64,000 nt of DNA from Thelonectria olida (GCA_020736575.1 JAGPYM010000010.1:1116001-1180000); one strand, 5' to 3'. Positions 12,501 through 24,789 are shown, counted from the first letter of the stretch. A program made the numbers and translations. Notes: generated by a model not told the origin, from the letters alone.

Positions 12501-15500
12501 TGCCAGGAGTGGTAATGAGTGCGATGAGGATGCGTCTGCGACCCTGAACCTGCCCTGTTCAACAAAGCCGCGCCACCGCTATCACCGTAGCCGCCTGTCA
12601 TTGTCTTTCAAATCGGTTTGCCGTGGAATGAGTGCCAGTCACCAGCATCCTGCCTTATTCACCACATGAGGCCTTCCACCTCATCATATCCCGGCCCTGA
12701 CCAGCCACGCATGGTCCGACTCCATGAAGAAGGTTCATTCACATTCCTGCCGTCTCCTCTTCTGGTGTTTCTCGATGAGCATCATCAATACTGTCCTGTC
12801 GGCTCGTGTGACGCTCACGGCTTTACTTCCGACTTGAGCCAAATTGATTCAAGGGAGTCGGGAGCCAAAGCAGGACAGGGGTCAATAAGATATGGCAAAG
12901 TAAACGCCGTGCCCGCCAAAAAACGATGCATGTCGGCCACCGATTCGCTCAATTCCCACAAGCCCCCCTAGAAACACCGCCCCGCGCGCTTCCGTCAGAC
13001 ACACGCTTCACGGCCCATGGGCAGCGCATTCCAGCGTCGAGCTCAAGGACAAGCTACCCCTCGTCCACAACTCCCGGCAATCTATGGCATCTGATTGGCT
13101 ACCGCTGGACACGATTGTCAATAAGGTTGCCAAGTTTGCTCGGCCTCGCCGATAGACTAACCAACAATCAATTTGGCTGCCCCTCTCCGCCGCCGTCTCC
13201 GCTGGATTACTGGCCGCTGCCCTGAGCTCGGCCTGGCCTACTTCTGAAATCAGACTTCAAGTGCAAGCGCCATCCTCGAGCCGGAAAGACGATCACACAT
13301 CATTACTACATCATTCAAGATGAAGGCCGGCCCACAGGGCTCGGAACCAAACCGCGGGAGGAACTCCAAGGAAGAACGCGGCATCTTGTTGCAAAGTTAA
13401 CATTACTGAGGATGAGGACATTATCATGGGGCGACATCGAAGATATCTCTCCCCACCTCCCCCAGACGTTGTGACACCAACCAAACCATTGAATTCAGTG
13501 GACGAATAATGGTTTTGGTAGCCAAAAGGCGCAACGGGAAAACAACCATGCTAAGAAACCTTCTAGATCCCGTCTTACACCGTTTCTATTAGTTCTCCGG
13601 GAATCAGGCCACATCTGTCCCGTACTTCAAGCCCGCTCCAGGGCCATAATCAACCCCAGGATATCGTGCACTCCGCAATGGCAACTCAACAAGTGCAGTT
13701 GTTGTGGCCATAGGATTTCTTGTTCATTGACGGCACGACGTGAGTTGCGTGACATGGGCAAATGAAAGGGTGTGAAAATCGGGGCTCTCTAATCAACATT
13801 GAGTACTCATCAGGTTCATCATCTCCTAGACGCGATGTCCGACATCCCTGTGGAAGGTCTGAATCGTCGCATAAGCATTTGACCAGAGAAGTTGCATCGC
13901 TTCGTGCCGCCCAAGAACGATTGGCCAGCTGGATGCTGGATGCCCAGAGAGTGCCAGTTGTAATGTCACGGCGTGTTGGACGACCACGGGGCCATGGCAC
14001 ATGTCTTCACTCAACTGATATTGTTGCCCATTCCAGCGACATCAGGGCGAACCTCAGATGGCGGACCGAAAACCCACCTATGCATGACATTAATTCCTGT
14101 CGCCGGATCTATTTGGGGTGGGAGATGCCATGCAACATGATGTCGGTCAAGTCAATCAAGACTCCACAGAATATAGGAGATTGACTCTGGTTGGTTTTAT
14201 AGGCCCCATGCGGCCTCTTCTCTGAAGGAACTGATGCTGAAGGGAAACTTCTGGTCACGGAACACCTGGGCTCCCGACCATATGGATGAGCTAGACACAC
14301 TTGCCCAACGCCATTCAATGACGAGAGTTCTGTCAAAATTACATTTGGGGACGGGCCGCCTCTGTTACGCAAGCATGACAGTCTCAAGCAAGTTGCTTCA
14401 AACGTTGTCCCGCAGGAGAGCGATGACGGTGTGATGCCGCAATATCAGTTTCTTGTGCTCCATTTCCACTCACTATTTGAAATGCCCGACCATTCCTGGT
14501 GGAGAAGAGTGATGAACCAGTCCTCCCCCCCCCTGGGGTCCAATTTCAACCAAATTATGGCCGAGTGTTGCAGCATACGAATATTGTTCCTGTTTGAAGC
14601 CTTGACAACGTTCACGAATGAACAGGGCGACAAAGTCGTGTCAATACCACTCACGGATCATCTTGTGGCAGGAAAGAGCATGGCCAAACGGGATCCATGT
14701 CCCACGTCGATCATCCGTCAACTACGTCGAATACGGTTTGCACACCGAACCTACGTGTCAAGGCTTGATTACATGTGATACACCCCCTTGTCGCCAGTCA
14801 TGGACTGCGAGTCCTGGCCAGGCCTGGCAAAGCGAAAGGGGAAAGGGTCGGAAATAGGGATTTCCGCAAACTGCAATCTCAGATCCGACACGGCACAGAC
14901 TGCCTTCTCCAGTCATTTCGCCTCATTCCCTAGTCGCCCGTTTCAAGTTTCGATAAATGGCAAATGCCACAAGACAACAGTTGCGAACGGTTTCGATGGG
15001 TCAAATGGGGCATTGGACGAGAAGTGGGATGTCGGGCCACGAATAAATACCTGCAGTATTCATTCGTGCATGCTGTACGTGTAATTACGTACTCATGCGT
15101 GCCCCCGAATTGCACTTGCATTTCGAAAAGTACACGACGCCACGGCAACACACACTTGAGACCCAACGGTTCAGGGGTTCACACAATAGTCACTTCAACT
15201 CATCCTGTGAACGACATTTGCCGTACCTCCCGTGTTGGAGACACGAACCGACTTGTGGAGGCAGTTTCAAGGGGCGATTGGTTGTGTGTCGCCCCCAAAC
15301 TTTGCTCCAAGGGCACCGCGCAGAAAACCGACGACTTTGCTCACGGCTCTGCTATGCTGGTCCGTGTGTCAGGGCACTTGAGCCATGGTTCTCGTTTTAC
15401 GGTTGCTTAGCGGCCAACCTGCTCGCCAAGGAACAGCCTTGTAACAAAGAGGTCTGGAGATGGATCTGCTTGGTAGGTCCTCAAAATTCCGATGAGCCAA

Positions 15501-17932
15501 AAACTGCTCAAAGTCTAGAACATTGAATTGACGTATCACAGTTGTTGCTTGCCGAGCCTCGCCACCGGGGTCGCGGTTTAGTATCGCGGAGACTGCCACG
15601 TCCGAGTCTCGGTCTGCGTCCCAACGTTCTGGTCCGGGCCGCGGGCGGTAATCCGATTCAAGTCCCCCGTGACAGCGTTGCATTCTCGCTTTTGCAAGCG
15701 ACTATCATGTATAACAGAAGGAATTATGAGATCTGGGTGCGCGACCAAGTATGCGCATCAGAGGCCAGTTCCGCGCCATTGAAAGCCACAACCACTCCGT
15801 CGGATGATTGAGGCAAGCCATTTTTTCAGGGGCTCGAATGGATCCATAATTACCCCTCCATCGACAACTGGCTGGAGTGCTCTGTTTACTCTCTTGGGCT
15901 TGCAGTGGGCACATCACGATGGGGTCATGGACGGCTTCAACTGTTGGAAGCTGTCTGCATGTCTCACTCTGGTTAGTGGGCAAAGCCTTCCGACCGTTTC
16001 GCCGGCATGGCATGGGAAGCATTGCCAGCACAGATCCCCGGAAATGGGGTCGTTGACCGACCATTACTCAGGTGGACACGACAGGCATACGAAAAGTTAG
16101 ATGGGCGGTAAACCGGGCTATATCTCGAGATTATCTCGTAGAGAGCGACATTATGGCTGTCGAGAACCATACTCCATGGCCCTAGGAATGCACCGTTCCA
16201 GTGTCCCCAGCAATCCCTCAAGAGATCTAGGATCGGCGGCTCGCGGGCTAAATGAGCCAATGAATAGGCCGCTGGATACAAGAACTGGATCCCATGAGAT
16301 GCTCTGATGCGGGCCGTATCTTACTTTCCGGGCCTTGTGGGAGAACAGGCTGGGAGGCGACAAGGATGATTTTCACCACTCCCATGGCATTGGCAGGGAC
16401 CCCAGGACACATGATGCTTGTCAGAGGTTCAAGGAAATTCCTTGTGCGCCCCAAAGTCCCCACGAAAGACATGTTTTGGTCGGGCGTCGCCTGGGAGCAT
16501 CCTGGTTCCGGGAGTGTGGACAGCCCAGCGAACACAAGAGCTCGTCGACGGCAGCGTTTCGATCTTGTCGTCTGCCGCCGGTGACCCGACACAATGGGTG
16601 ATGCGCGCCATGCCGCTTCGGGGGCCCCAGTCTACTGGAACAACCCGGGTGGCTGATGCTGCGATATATGCCCAACCTGCCAGCCAAGTACTTCGTGTCC
16701 TGTTGGGCTGGCCACGTGTGGGTCGCAATCGGGACAGAACCCCCCCCCCCCCATGTCAAGATGGTTGATAAAGAAGCAAAGACAAGCGAAAGGATCGAGA
16801 GGCCAGCCGCCAGCCAAAAAGAAGCAAAAAAAAGGATGGCAGAGGGCTCTTGTTTGCGGTCGCCAACGGTGGTTCAATAGCGCGTTCTCGTCCCTGGTAA
16901 GCTGTCGGGGCTTGCCGCATGTCGCTGTCACCCTTCTGCCCAGTTGGACGGGAGTATGGATGCACGGAGTAGCGTATGTGTGTGTGTGACAGGCTCGGGA
17001 GGCCATGCATCCGAGATTATTGCTGCACATCGATGTTTGCTTGGGCCCAGTGGTCCAACCAAGTCCTTTCAGTGTCGCAGAGCCTTTTAAGACAGGATAG
17101 GTGCTCTCCCCGGCCTGTCCAGAACCCCTCCCACCGCCATTGTTGCCCGTCTTGGCATGTATCGACTCTGCAACTTCCAAATCCATCGATCATGATGTTG
17201 TCATGCCGTCGCATGCAGTTGCGAACATCTCAAAAGAGAAGTAATGGCCTTGTTCAGCGGGCCATGGGTCTGAGCCGATCCCTGCACCGTGATCCAGAAG
17301 GCAGAAAACCTTCTTGTGAGAGGTTTTTGTTGTCGTTATCCACTGGCTTTGCCGTGTTTGTCGGTGTCCGTGTTTGTCTCCGTCGGCTTGTCTATCTCAT
17401 CATTCTTGTCCGCGGATTGTTCGCCAGCGTCAAAGACCTGATGTGTGGTGTGCCCGCATCCCACTTCCCCACAGCTAGGCTTTCTTGCTCCTTCGAGTCT
17501 GCCCGCCAAGGATTTCATCCGCAACGGAATGACGCAAGGGGGACCCGGGCAACTTGTTTGGGCATGGGCTGGCCGTTTCTCTTTGAATCGCGAATCCCTG
17601 GCCGACAAAGGACTGGGGGCGGCCGATCGGGCTGTTTCCGCAGCCCACAACTGTCATTCAGCATTATTATGGGAGGAACACCTGCAGTGGATGTCTATGA
17701 CCATTCATTACAATGTTACATACCCCGTGGCACCGGACTTCAAACAATCTGCGCGAAGCGACGAGGACTGAGGTTCGCCCGGCGAGGTCGGCATAGTTAC
17801 GAATTGACGAAGGATTCCTTCCGCAGGCGACGGGGCTTTCAATAATTTGAACCTTGACGAGGCCCGATGTCACGTCCGTCCCAGATGCGGGACGGGATTC
17901 TGGACCGCTTTAACAACTTGGTCGGGTCATGC

Positions 17933-17946
17933 GCTCCGTACGGAGC
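17933..17946. other. Perfect 14-bp palindrome GCTCCGTACGGAGC
   Basis: A perfect palindrome with a central CCG-TA-CGG arrangement, the everted triplet type that some Zn2Cys6 proteins bind. It lies in the gene-free stretch about 1.5 kb from the nearest gene end, so any function is speculative. Confidence 0.35.
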
Positions 17947-19412
17947 ATGTGTGTACTGTACATCGTATGCGACCTAACGAATAGCTCAGCACCGTCCGAG
18001 GAGGATACGAAGATGCGTTACGGAGTATTCGTAGCATGACTGGGTTCACCAAGGCATGGGTTGCGGCCCAGAACCAAAACAAGGCTACCAAACCTTGGTC
18101 TCGAGATTCTTTGTCTGCGGGGTTTGGTTGCTTGCGGTGTGTGGCAGTCAATGTTCTCTCGTCCATTGTCTGTTAATTGTTGTCTCTGACGTGGCGGACG
18201 AGGCAACTCGCAGCGGCATCCCGTTTGCCTTTCACGGTCTCGACTCTCCAGACTCTCTGGGAGAAGGGTGTCCCATATTGGGACGGTTTGATATGTTAAC
18301 CTTTTGACTAGGACTTTATCCTTTCTCCTGGGCGACGGGAAAGGCACACGGGCACTCAAGCGTCCGCCGACGAGGTCCAACCAGAAGCTATCTGGATGTT
18401 GTAGGGGCCTCCTCCTGCATCCAAGGCTCCAAGCCATCACAACTGGTGCCGAATTAGGCCTCATGGCTGGCCTCGAACGGACGGCAGAGCGACGGCATTG
18501 GACATTTGGCTTTCTTTGGCGGTTTGGTTGTTTGCACACCCCGTCTGATCGGTCCCCCGGCCCCCCGAACCTCCCTTCATTAGTGAGCATGCCACGCCGT
18601 CTTGGGCAAGCAGCTTGTTGTCCATTCCCTGGCCCCGGTCTTGGCGCGTGACCCTAGGGCCAGAAATGGAGTCGTCGACGATTTTATCTCTGGTCTTTGC
18701 TTTTTTGGGTTTTCTCCCCATGTGTCTTGATCTGCGAGCTCGCCTAAGTGCGGAATCCTTTCCGCCATGAGAGCCTCCTCGACTCCACATCCCGCTTCGA
18801 GTGCGGCTCTGTTGCGCGCTGTTCTCTTGCAAGCTCGTCAAGAGTTCACAAGACAAGGGCAAGGCAGACAGGCGGGAAACTGTCGGACTAACTCTTTCGC
18901 TGCGCGCCCGGGGCGGGCGGCTCGAAGCTCCATCGCGCTTCATACAGGACACTGCGTTTCCGGGTATAACGGAAGTTTGCAACTTGAAGATCTCCATTTC
19001 AGCACGGAGCAAGCATGGCATTCTTACCGTTAAAGGGAATTCGTGAAGTTTGACGAGATTGACGTCTGAGGGGAATTCGGCTGCTTGCATCACCTTACAT
19101 GACGATGTACATGGCATTATGTCCTGTGCCGAGCCGCCATGGTCCCGGAGCCATCGGCAACTCGCAGTTTGCCGTCAGGTTTCAGAGGCTGTCCAGGGTA
19201 GGTTGGGTCGAGAATGGTGGCCTCACCTACACCTTCGAGCACTGCGAAGTACACGGTCAAAATCTTCGACGCCGTTGAGGGCTCGATGTCTTTCTCGGTC
19301 TATTGTGTTGTCTACGTGTCTATGTGCCTATCCGTCGAGCCCAAACGCGTCCCGAGTTGTCGGTTTCCCGCACATATGCGGGTAAACTACCCACTGCACA
19401 AGTGCAGCTTAC

Positions 19413-20384
19413 TCACACGTTGGCAACTTCACTTCTCCATCCCCATCCACCAACAGCATCTTGGCTGAGTTGCTGCATACCAGACGCCTCGCATATCTTT
19501 ATGACGACATCTCTAACGGCCCTCACCTCGTCCACACTCGCGCCCCCATTGAGTGCACCGCGTAAGTGACCCTTGAGTTGCGGGTTGACCTCCACATGTT
19601 AGTTGTGCCACCTAAATGTGAGGTTGAGGAAAGATGTGAAATGTGAACTTACATCCTGCGGAATGAGACTTGCAATGAGGACGAAGGAAGTTTCGGCTGG
19701 CGTCAGGACGTCCGTGTTACTGAGGATGTATCCATATACGAGTCTTGCCATTAACCCAAGGTCTTCCGAACCTGATCTGTCCATCTGGCCCATGACTCTC
19801 TTAGAGATCTTCCCATAGAGTCTGTCGAAAAAGGCCTGTCCTCGCTGGGTGACTTCTGGTGCTGGAGTGTCGTACATATCACGATACCTCGACGATGAAG
19901 CTGATTCTATGCCTGGAACATCGAGGAGGCCTTCTGGGGTAACCGTCTTCAACGACATGAGAGCGTTGATGGTCTGTCAACCATGTTAGAACCATTCTCT
20001 AGCAGATCGTGACTTGTGGTAAGAGATGTTTCCCCCGATGCTACTAGACCGGTATCATTGTGGTGGTTGGCTAGAGTGCGTTTTACTACGTCCTCAGGCC
20101 GTGGATCCTGTTCATACCTTCGGCATACCCCCTACAGCAGAAGCTTTTATGAGAGCTTCGCGCATCCGTCTTGAGATGCTCAGGTGGGATTCCTGTCCAC
20201 TGACCTCGGCTGTGCTCGGGTCTTCTTCCATGACATGGCTGTATACTTTTGGTAGTTCATCTGGCCTATTCAACGCGGATAGAGTTGTGGCAGTGATGAA
20301 GTACCATGAGTTTCGAGGAAGGTTTGGCTGCCTCCGGATGTATGAGAGGAGGGCAGGCGTGATGATTGGTGTTGCCGGGACCAT
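19413..20384 (-). CDS. Carboxymuconolactone decarboxylase (AhpD-like) family protein, 254 aa
   Basis: Three exons: 20384-20118, 19973-19653 and 19589-19413, joined by introns of 144 and 63 nt (donors GTATGA and GTAAGT). All joins are in phase 0 and give 254 residues. The protein starts VPATPIITPALLSYIRRQPN. It contains LYGKISKRVMGQM and a helical stretch (ETSFVLIASLIPQDVNPQLK) followed by KGHLRGALNGGASVDEVRAV, the hallmark helix-turn of CMD/AhpD-like proteins ('..Q..H..GAL..G.. .EV'). The CxxC pair of true AhpD peroxidases is absent: the nearby sequence is VIKICEASG with one Cys. A CxxC-type alkyl-hydroperoxide reductase role is therefore unlikely. Fungal relatives include small peroxisomal or mitochondrial proteins (yeast Pxp2 type) of unclear role. 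It shares a 593-bp divergent promoter with HRD1. The acceptor of the second intron is chosen by reading frame and the VNPQLKGHL continuity. Confidence 0.78.
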
Positions 20385-20977
20385 GATCGTCCTGTCGTTG
20401 ATGCCGTTTCAACTTGGAAAATTGGAAGCGGCCACACACAACGAGCAATTTCTAGCGTCAAACGAGCGGTAGGTGAAGTGGCTAAGCGGAAAGTGTCAGT
20501 GTAGGGTACTGGATGAGATCAAAGAAGGTAGAAAATGGCGGTTCACTTCATCAGTAGTTTTGTCAGTCTGACATCTCCGACCTTCATCGGAACTCATATT
20601 CTCGACTTTAGGGTAGGCTCCGTCCAGATAAGCCGCTGAAAGTCGACTCACTCCGCTTACAGACGACCGGTTAATCGCCGGCGGCGCAATCTTGCAGTGA
20701 CCAAAAGCGCGACAGATAAGCTAGCGTCACGTGCCGAAAGACAATACCCCTGCGCTGCGTCATCGCTCCGACGTTTGGCCACTCGATTAACGTGGCATCA
20801 AGCGACAAAGGACGGCAGCTAAGTTACCATTTCCAACTGCCTCGCAAACCGGGCGACTGCGGAATATCAACAATGGGGATGCAGGCGTGATTTGGTTATT
20901 TCTCTCCATCGCCGAGAAGTTCAGAAACGCATACACACATACACAGTCTCGTTCTAATTCTCAACCCCATGCCCAAG
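20385..20977. other. Divergent promoter region between the CMD-like gene and HRD1
   Basis: A 593-bp region between two start codons on opposite strands. It must contain both promoters. It holds a GATAAG motif (20715-20720) and a CACGTG E-box (20728-20733). No TATA box is obvious. Confidence 0.7.
20728..20733. promoter_or_regulatory. CACGTG E-box in the divergent promoter
   Basis: A perfect CACGTG about 245 bp upstream of the HRD1 start. This core is bound by bHLH proteins and resembles the ACGTG core used by Hac1-type bZIP factors, a plausible input for an ERAD gene. Presence is seen; binding is inferred. Confidence 0.35.
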
Positions 20978-23745
20978 ATGCGGCTGGGCTGGTACGCTGG
21001 GGTAAGTGGTTAGCTTGTGAGCTGGAGCTCCATCCATTGACATGGAGATGGAGCTCCAGCTTGGACATCGCGATCTTGACGCTGACGTGCCGCAACACAG
21101 GCTTCGACGGCCCTCGCGGGCGCCGTGGTGCTGTCCGCGTTTTATCAGCGAGCCAACTTTTATTCTGCCATGGTTTATCTCGCCCAGAGCAACTCTTGTC
21201 TGTTGGTACGTTGTCCCGCACACGCGATCCCCCGTCCCAAGCTCCTCCTCCCCGCCTCGTCCCTGTCAATGCTGACGAACCAACAAACTGTCTAGGTATT
21301 GGTCAATTTTTCTTTGATTGTTTACAGCAGTTTCATATATGCTTTGACGCGACTTTTCTTTGGACCCCTCCGAGCCGTCGAGGTCGAGCAACTTACCGAA
21401 CGGGCATGGTTTGCGATTACGGAAACATGCCTTGCCATGACGATATTCAGGGAGGAGATCGGTGCTTGGTTCCTCGTAATGTTCGTTGCGCTGGTTACCG
21501 GCAAAGTCTGGGGCTGGATTGGTGATGGACGAGTCGAGGTTCTTGAGCAACAACCACCCGCGAACCCCCGGTTGTTCCATTTGCGCCTCAGCGTCTCGCT
21601 CTCTATCAGCTTCTTCTACGACATCCTCATCCTGCGGTACGCGGTGAATACGGTCATCCAGCTGGCGCGTTTTAATATGATGGTTATGTTCCTCTTCGAG
21701 TTCGCCGTGTTGGCGACATGCTCATTCAGAACGGCTGCGAGGTATGCGCTGTCAGTTATAGAGCATAATATTCAGGAGACTCAGAAGCGCGAACGCCTCG
21801 CCGAGCGGAGGCAGCAAGTTCGCCAGGAGCGGGCCGCCATTATTCGACGACGAGAGATTGCCGAGGCAGCTGGCGAAGAGATCGACATCTCGGAGCCATT
21901 GCCAAGCGAAGACGACATTGAAGAGTGGGACATCGAGGTGCCTGGATGGGCAGCAAAGGGTGAATACATTTTGTGGCTGGATCTCTTTACCGGTAAGCCA
22001 AAATGCGCCTTTTGTGCGAACCGCAACTAACAGTCGCAGATACTATGAAGCTCGGTATCTACATTGCCTTTTTCTTCATGCTCCTCAACTTCTATGGCCT
22101 GCCTATCCACATCATGCGAGATCTCTTCATGACGTCCCGGGACTTTGTGAAGCGATTGTCAGCTCTGCTTAGATATCGGAAGGCAATAGAGGAGATGAAC
22201 AGGTATCCCGATGCGACGGAAGAGGATCTTTCGAGAGAAGACACTTGCATCATCTGTCGCGAAGAAATGCGAATCTGGCAACCAGACCCGACTGCGATCG
22301 ACCGAGTTCGACCCAAGAAGCTACCATGTGGGCATATCTTGCATCTTGGCTGCCTTAGGAGTTGGCTCGAACGCCAGCAAGTTTGCCCGACCTGCCGACG
22401 GCCCGTTACCGGCGTGGAACCAGCCCTTCCTGGGAGACAGCCGCAACGACCTGCCGCTGGTCTCCGCATAGAGTTTGGACCCAGACAGGAACCTGCCGGC
22501 CAACAGCAGCCTCCCGCCAACGGGGGAGATGTTCCAGCTCAGGGCCAACAGAACGGCGCCGGAGCAAACCCTCAACAAGAGGCTCCTGTACCTGGGAATG
22601 GACCTAGAATATTCAATCTCGGCCCGTTCCGCGTCGGATTTGGTGCTAACCGCCAACAAGTTAGGGAGCTGGCGCAGCAGTTCGGCTTACCCCAGGGTGC
22701 CCTGAACCAGGGGCTGGCTCCTGGACAACAACCTCCCGCAAACCCTGCCGTCGCTCCTCAGAATGCCGCCCCCAATTCCTCTGTGCCTCTGACCGGAGAT
22801 AACTTGCAGAATCTTGGGACTCTGATGCAACAAATGGAGCAAATTATCCAACGTGAGACGTTGGTGCTGCAGAATGCGCAGCAAGAACTCCAAACTGTTC
22901 AGCTCCTCACAGCTGAGCTTCACCGTCTGCGTCAACGACACCAGCAAGGCCAGGCTCAGATTGGTCAACATCAACCAACGATAGTTCCCAACATCCCGAT
23001 GTCTCATCTTCCCGTCATGGCTCAACAGAACCATGGTCAACTGATGCCTAACGTCCCCCTCATGCAACAAGGCGCTTTCACTCCATACCCCTCGGTTCCT
23101 GCAACCTTCCCCCCTGTTCCCCCGCGGAACCAGAGCCCTCTGATGGCTCGTCACGTGGCTGGTAACTCGACTCCTATTCCCGCTGGAAGTTCCGAACTGC
23201 CAGAAGGTGTTGTTCTTCCCCCAGGCTGGTCGCTGATGCCACTCCAAAGGGTGGATGGCTCTTCAGCTTCGATCCAGCCTTTTCCCCAAGGGGGCCCTTC
23301 GACAGCAAATGGAGAGGGCAGTAACATTGTCCAGCTAAACCCTCATGTGACTCAGAATTTGTCAACCGAGAATCGAGGGGATGGGACGCAAACAGGAGGA
23401 CTTCCTCCTCAGGTATCCTCGACGGAGGATCAATCCACGACTCGTGCCACTCCGATGGCTCAGTTCACGCGGGCGGTAGAACCCCCTCCTGTTGTGGCAC
23501 CAAGTCCTAGGATGCCTACCTGGGGAGGGTCTGCCCAACTCTTTGGCTCCAGCTCTCGACTGGACCAAGCGGAGCCTGCGGTTCATCCTGAGTCTCAGGC
23601 GACGGCTGCCAGCGAGGCGGGCGAGACCAATGAGACAGGATCCTCCCAGACATCATCCAAGGGCAAGGCCAGAGCAGCGACAGTCGAGGATGTTGATGAC
23701 ATGGATGATGAACAAGATGCCGGAAACGACAGCGAGAAGAATTAG
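20978..23745 (+). CDS. hrd1: ER-associated degradation E3 ubiquitin ligase Hrd1, 843 aa
   Basis: Four exons: 20978-21001, 21101-21205, 21296-21992 and 22040-23745. Introns are 99, 90 and 47 nt, all GT-AG and in frame. The N-terminal half has multiple membrane spans ([56 protein letters not shown]), as in Hrd1/synoviolin. An RING-H2 domain follows at residues 345-394: C345-x2-C348, C372-G-H374, H377, C380, C391-x2-C394 (core [21 protein letters not shown]). The remaining ~440 residues are Gln/Pro/Asn-rich and probably disordered. Hrd1 forms the retrotranslocation channel and ubiquitinates misfolded ER proteins together with Hrd3, Der1 and Cdc48. The first exon encodes only eight residues, MRLGWYAG, which matches the conserved family start. 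Intron 1 carries a strong inverted repeat. Regulation by the unfolded protein response is known for the family and possible here. Confidence 0.93.
21019..21062 (+). repeat. 15-bp inverted repeat (hairpin) inside HRD1 intron 1
   Basis: AGCTGGAGCTCCATC (21020-21034) is the exact reverse complement of GATGGAGCTCCAGCT (21047-21061), separated by 12 nt. One further G-U pair is possible outside in RNA. The hairpin lies between the 5' splice site (21002) and the likely branch point (GCTGACG near 21081). Confidence 0.85.
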
Positions 23746-24789
23746 CTGACACACCATACGAGTCCGAGATGAAGATTGGGGGAGCGCCTGTATCTAACAC
23801 ACTATCCTTTTTTTTCCGATTGTCGCCCCCTTTTCCCCAGAACCACCCCCATGTAGAAATATTTTTACCCTGGACCTGACATACTCCCCTACCAGACCCC
23901 GGAGGAAAAGCAAGTCAAAGACTGCATTTGCGTATGCGTGTGAGGGGCAGCGCTAGCGGCGTTGGCAGGAGTTCTTCTTTTTATTCTATTCTTTTACGTG
24001 TTGAGGGATGTCACTCGATAAGTAGTCTGAACTGATAGCGATGGAAGACGTGAATCTCTTTAAAATTGGAACTGGTTGCGATGTTATGGGATTATTCTGT
24101 GATTGATTCGCACGCTGCGGTGGCTGATGTAAAGTCAATGGATGTCCAATCTATAAGTCAAGCATGCTAATATATACTAACGATCTGGATGTCAATGCCA
24201 AGGTAAGATGCGTATGGATTTGAACAGCCAAAAAAGATGAGACGAGAGAACAAAAAGATTTGAAATACATTGCGGACAACAGATGCAGACAGAAGGCAAA
24301 GAGAACGACAAAGACGAGAACGAGATGCAAAGGATTTCCTACTTTTCAATGGTCGCAGAATGAGGAAACGCTCGCTCACATGCATGAAATGTAGAGGCAA
24401 TATCAACAACCCAAGAAAAACATCCTTGCCATAACAAGCCCATAATGACACCGTTGCCGCATCTGGCCCATCTCAAACCCGTGTAGATGGCCAGCGGAGG
24501 GTGATGAGAATTGAACAGGGAAGAAGATACAAAGGAGAAGACAGAAAATAAAGTATACAAAACCCAGTTCGTGGCACCCGGCATGTGCTATTCCCATCCC
24601 CGATAACCTATCTTTCCCGACACCCGCAGATATCCGTCTTCTCCAACCCAGTATACATTAATCGTTTGTCCTCCTATCCTACCGCCTCTCTTACACCTCC
24701 ACTTCAATTAAGGAAACAAGAAAGTTGAACTTTGTTAGCGTTAGTAGGGCAACTGAAGAGACCGAATCACTTAGTAGTTGCTATTCTTC
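23746..24789. other. Convergent intergenic region between HRD1 and glycogenin 3' ends
   Basis: 1,044 bp between two stop codons facing each other. It is T-rich after HRD1 and A-rich toward glycogenin, as expected for 3' UTRs and polyadenylation regions. No gene-like frame was recognised. Confidence 0.65.

Larger units (their letters stand above)
3703..19412. other. 15.7-kb gene-free stretch upstream of the C2H2 regulator
   Basis: I see no supportable gene here. Open frames exist on both strands (the longest, 289 codons, at 16976-17845 plus; 230 codons at 5091-5783 plus; 218 codons at 18461-19117 minus). None shows a domain motif, sensible composition, or exon joins that give one. No tRNA, rRNA, transposase, reverse transcriptase or long repeat was recognised. 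Base composition looks close to balanced, so it is not an AT-rich RIP island. It contains homopolymers (A-run near 9838-9852, C-run near 16740-16752), a 13-bp tandem duplication at 9555, CAGG-rich sequence near 9960-10020 and scattered palindromes. The part next to 3702 must hold the promoter and leader of the C2H2 gene. The part next to 19412 holds the 3' flank of the CMD-like gene. Confidence 0.6.

Noticed and set aside
15570..15690. tRNA-like sequence (GTTTAGTATCG and GATTCAAGTCCCC elements)
   Set aside because: The distance between the A-box-like and B-box-like parts is far too long, and no cloverleaf with paired acceptor arm could be drawn.
18461..19117. 218-codon open frame on the minus strand
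   Set aside because: No recognisable motif, Arg/Ser/Cys-rich, and overlapped by other frames. Not supported as a gene.
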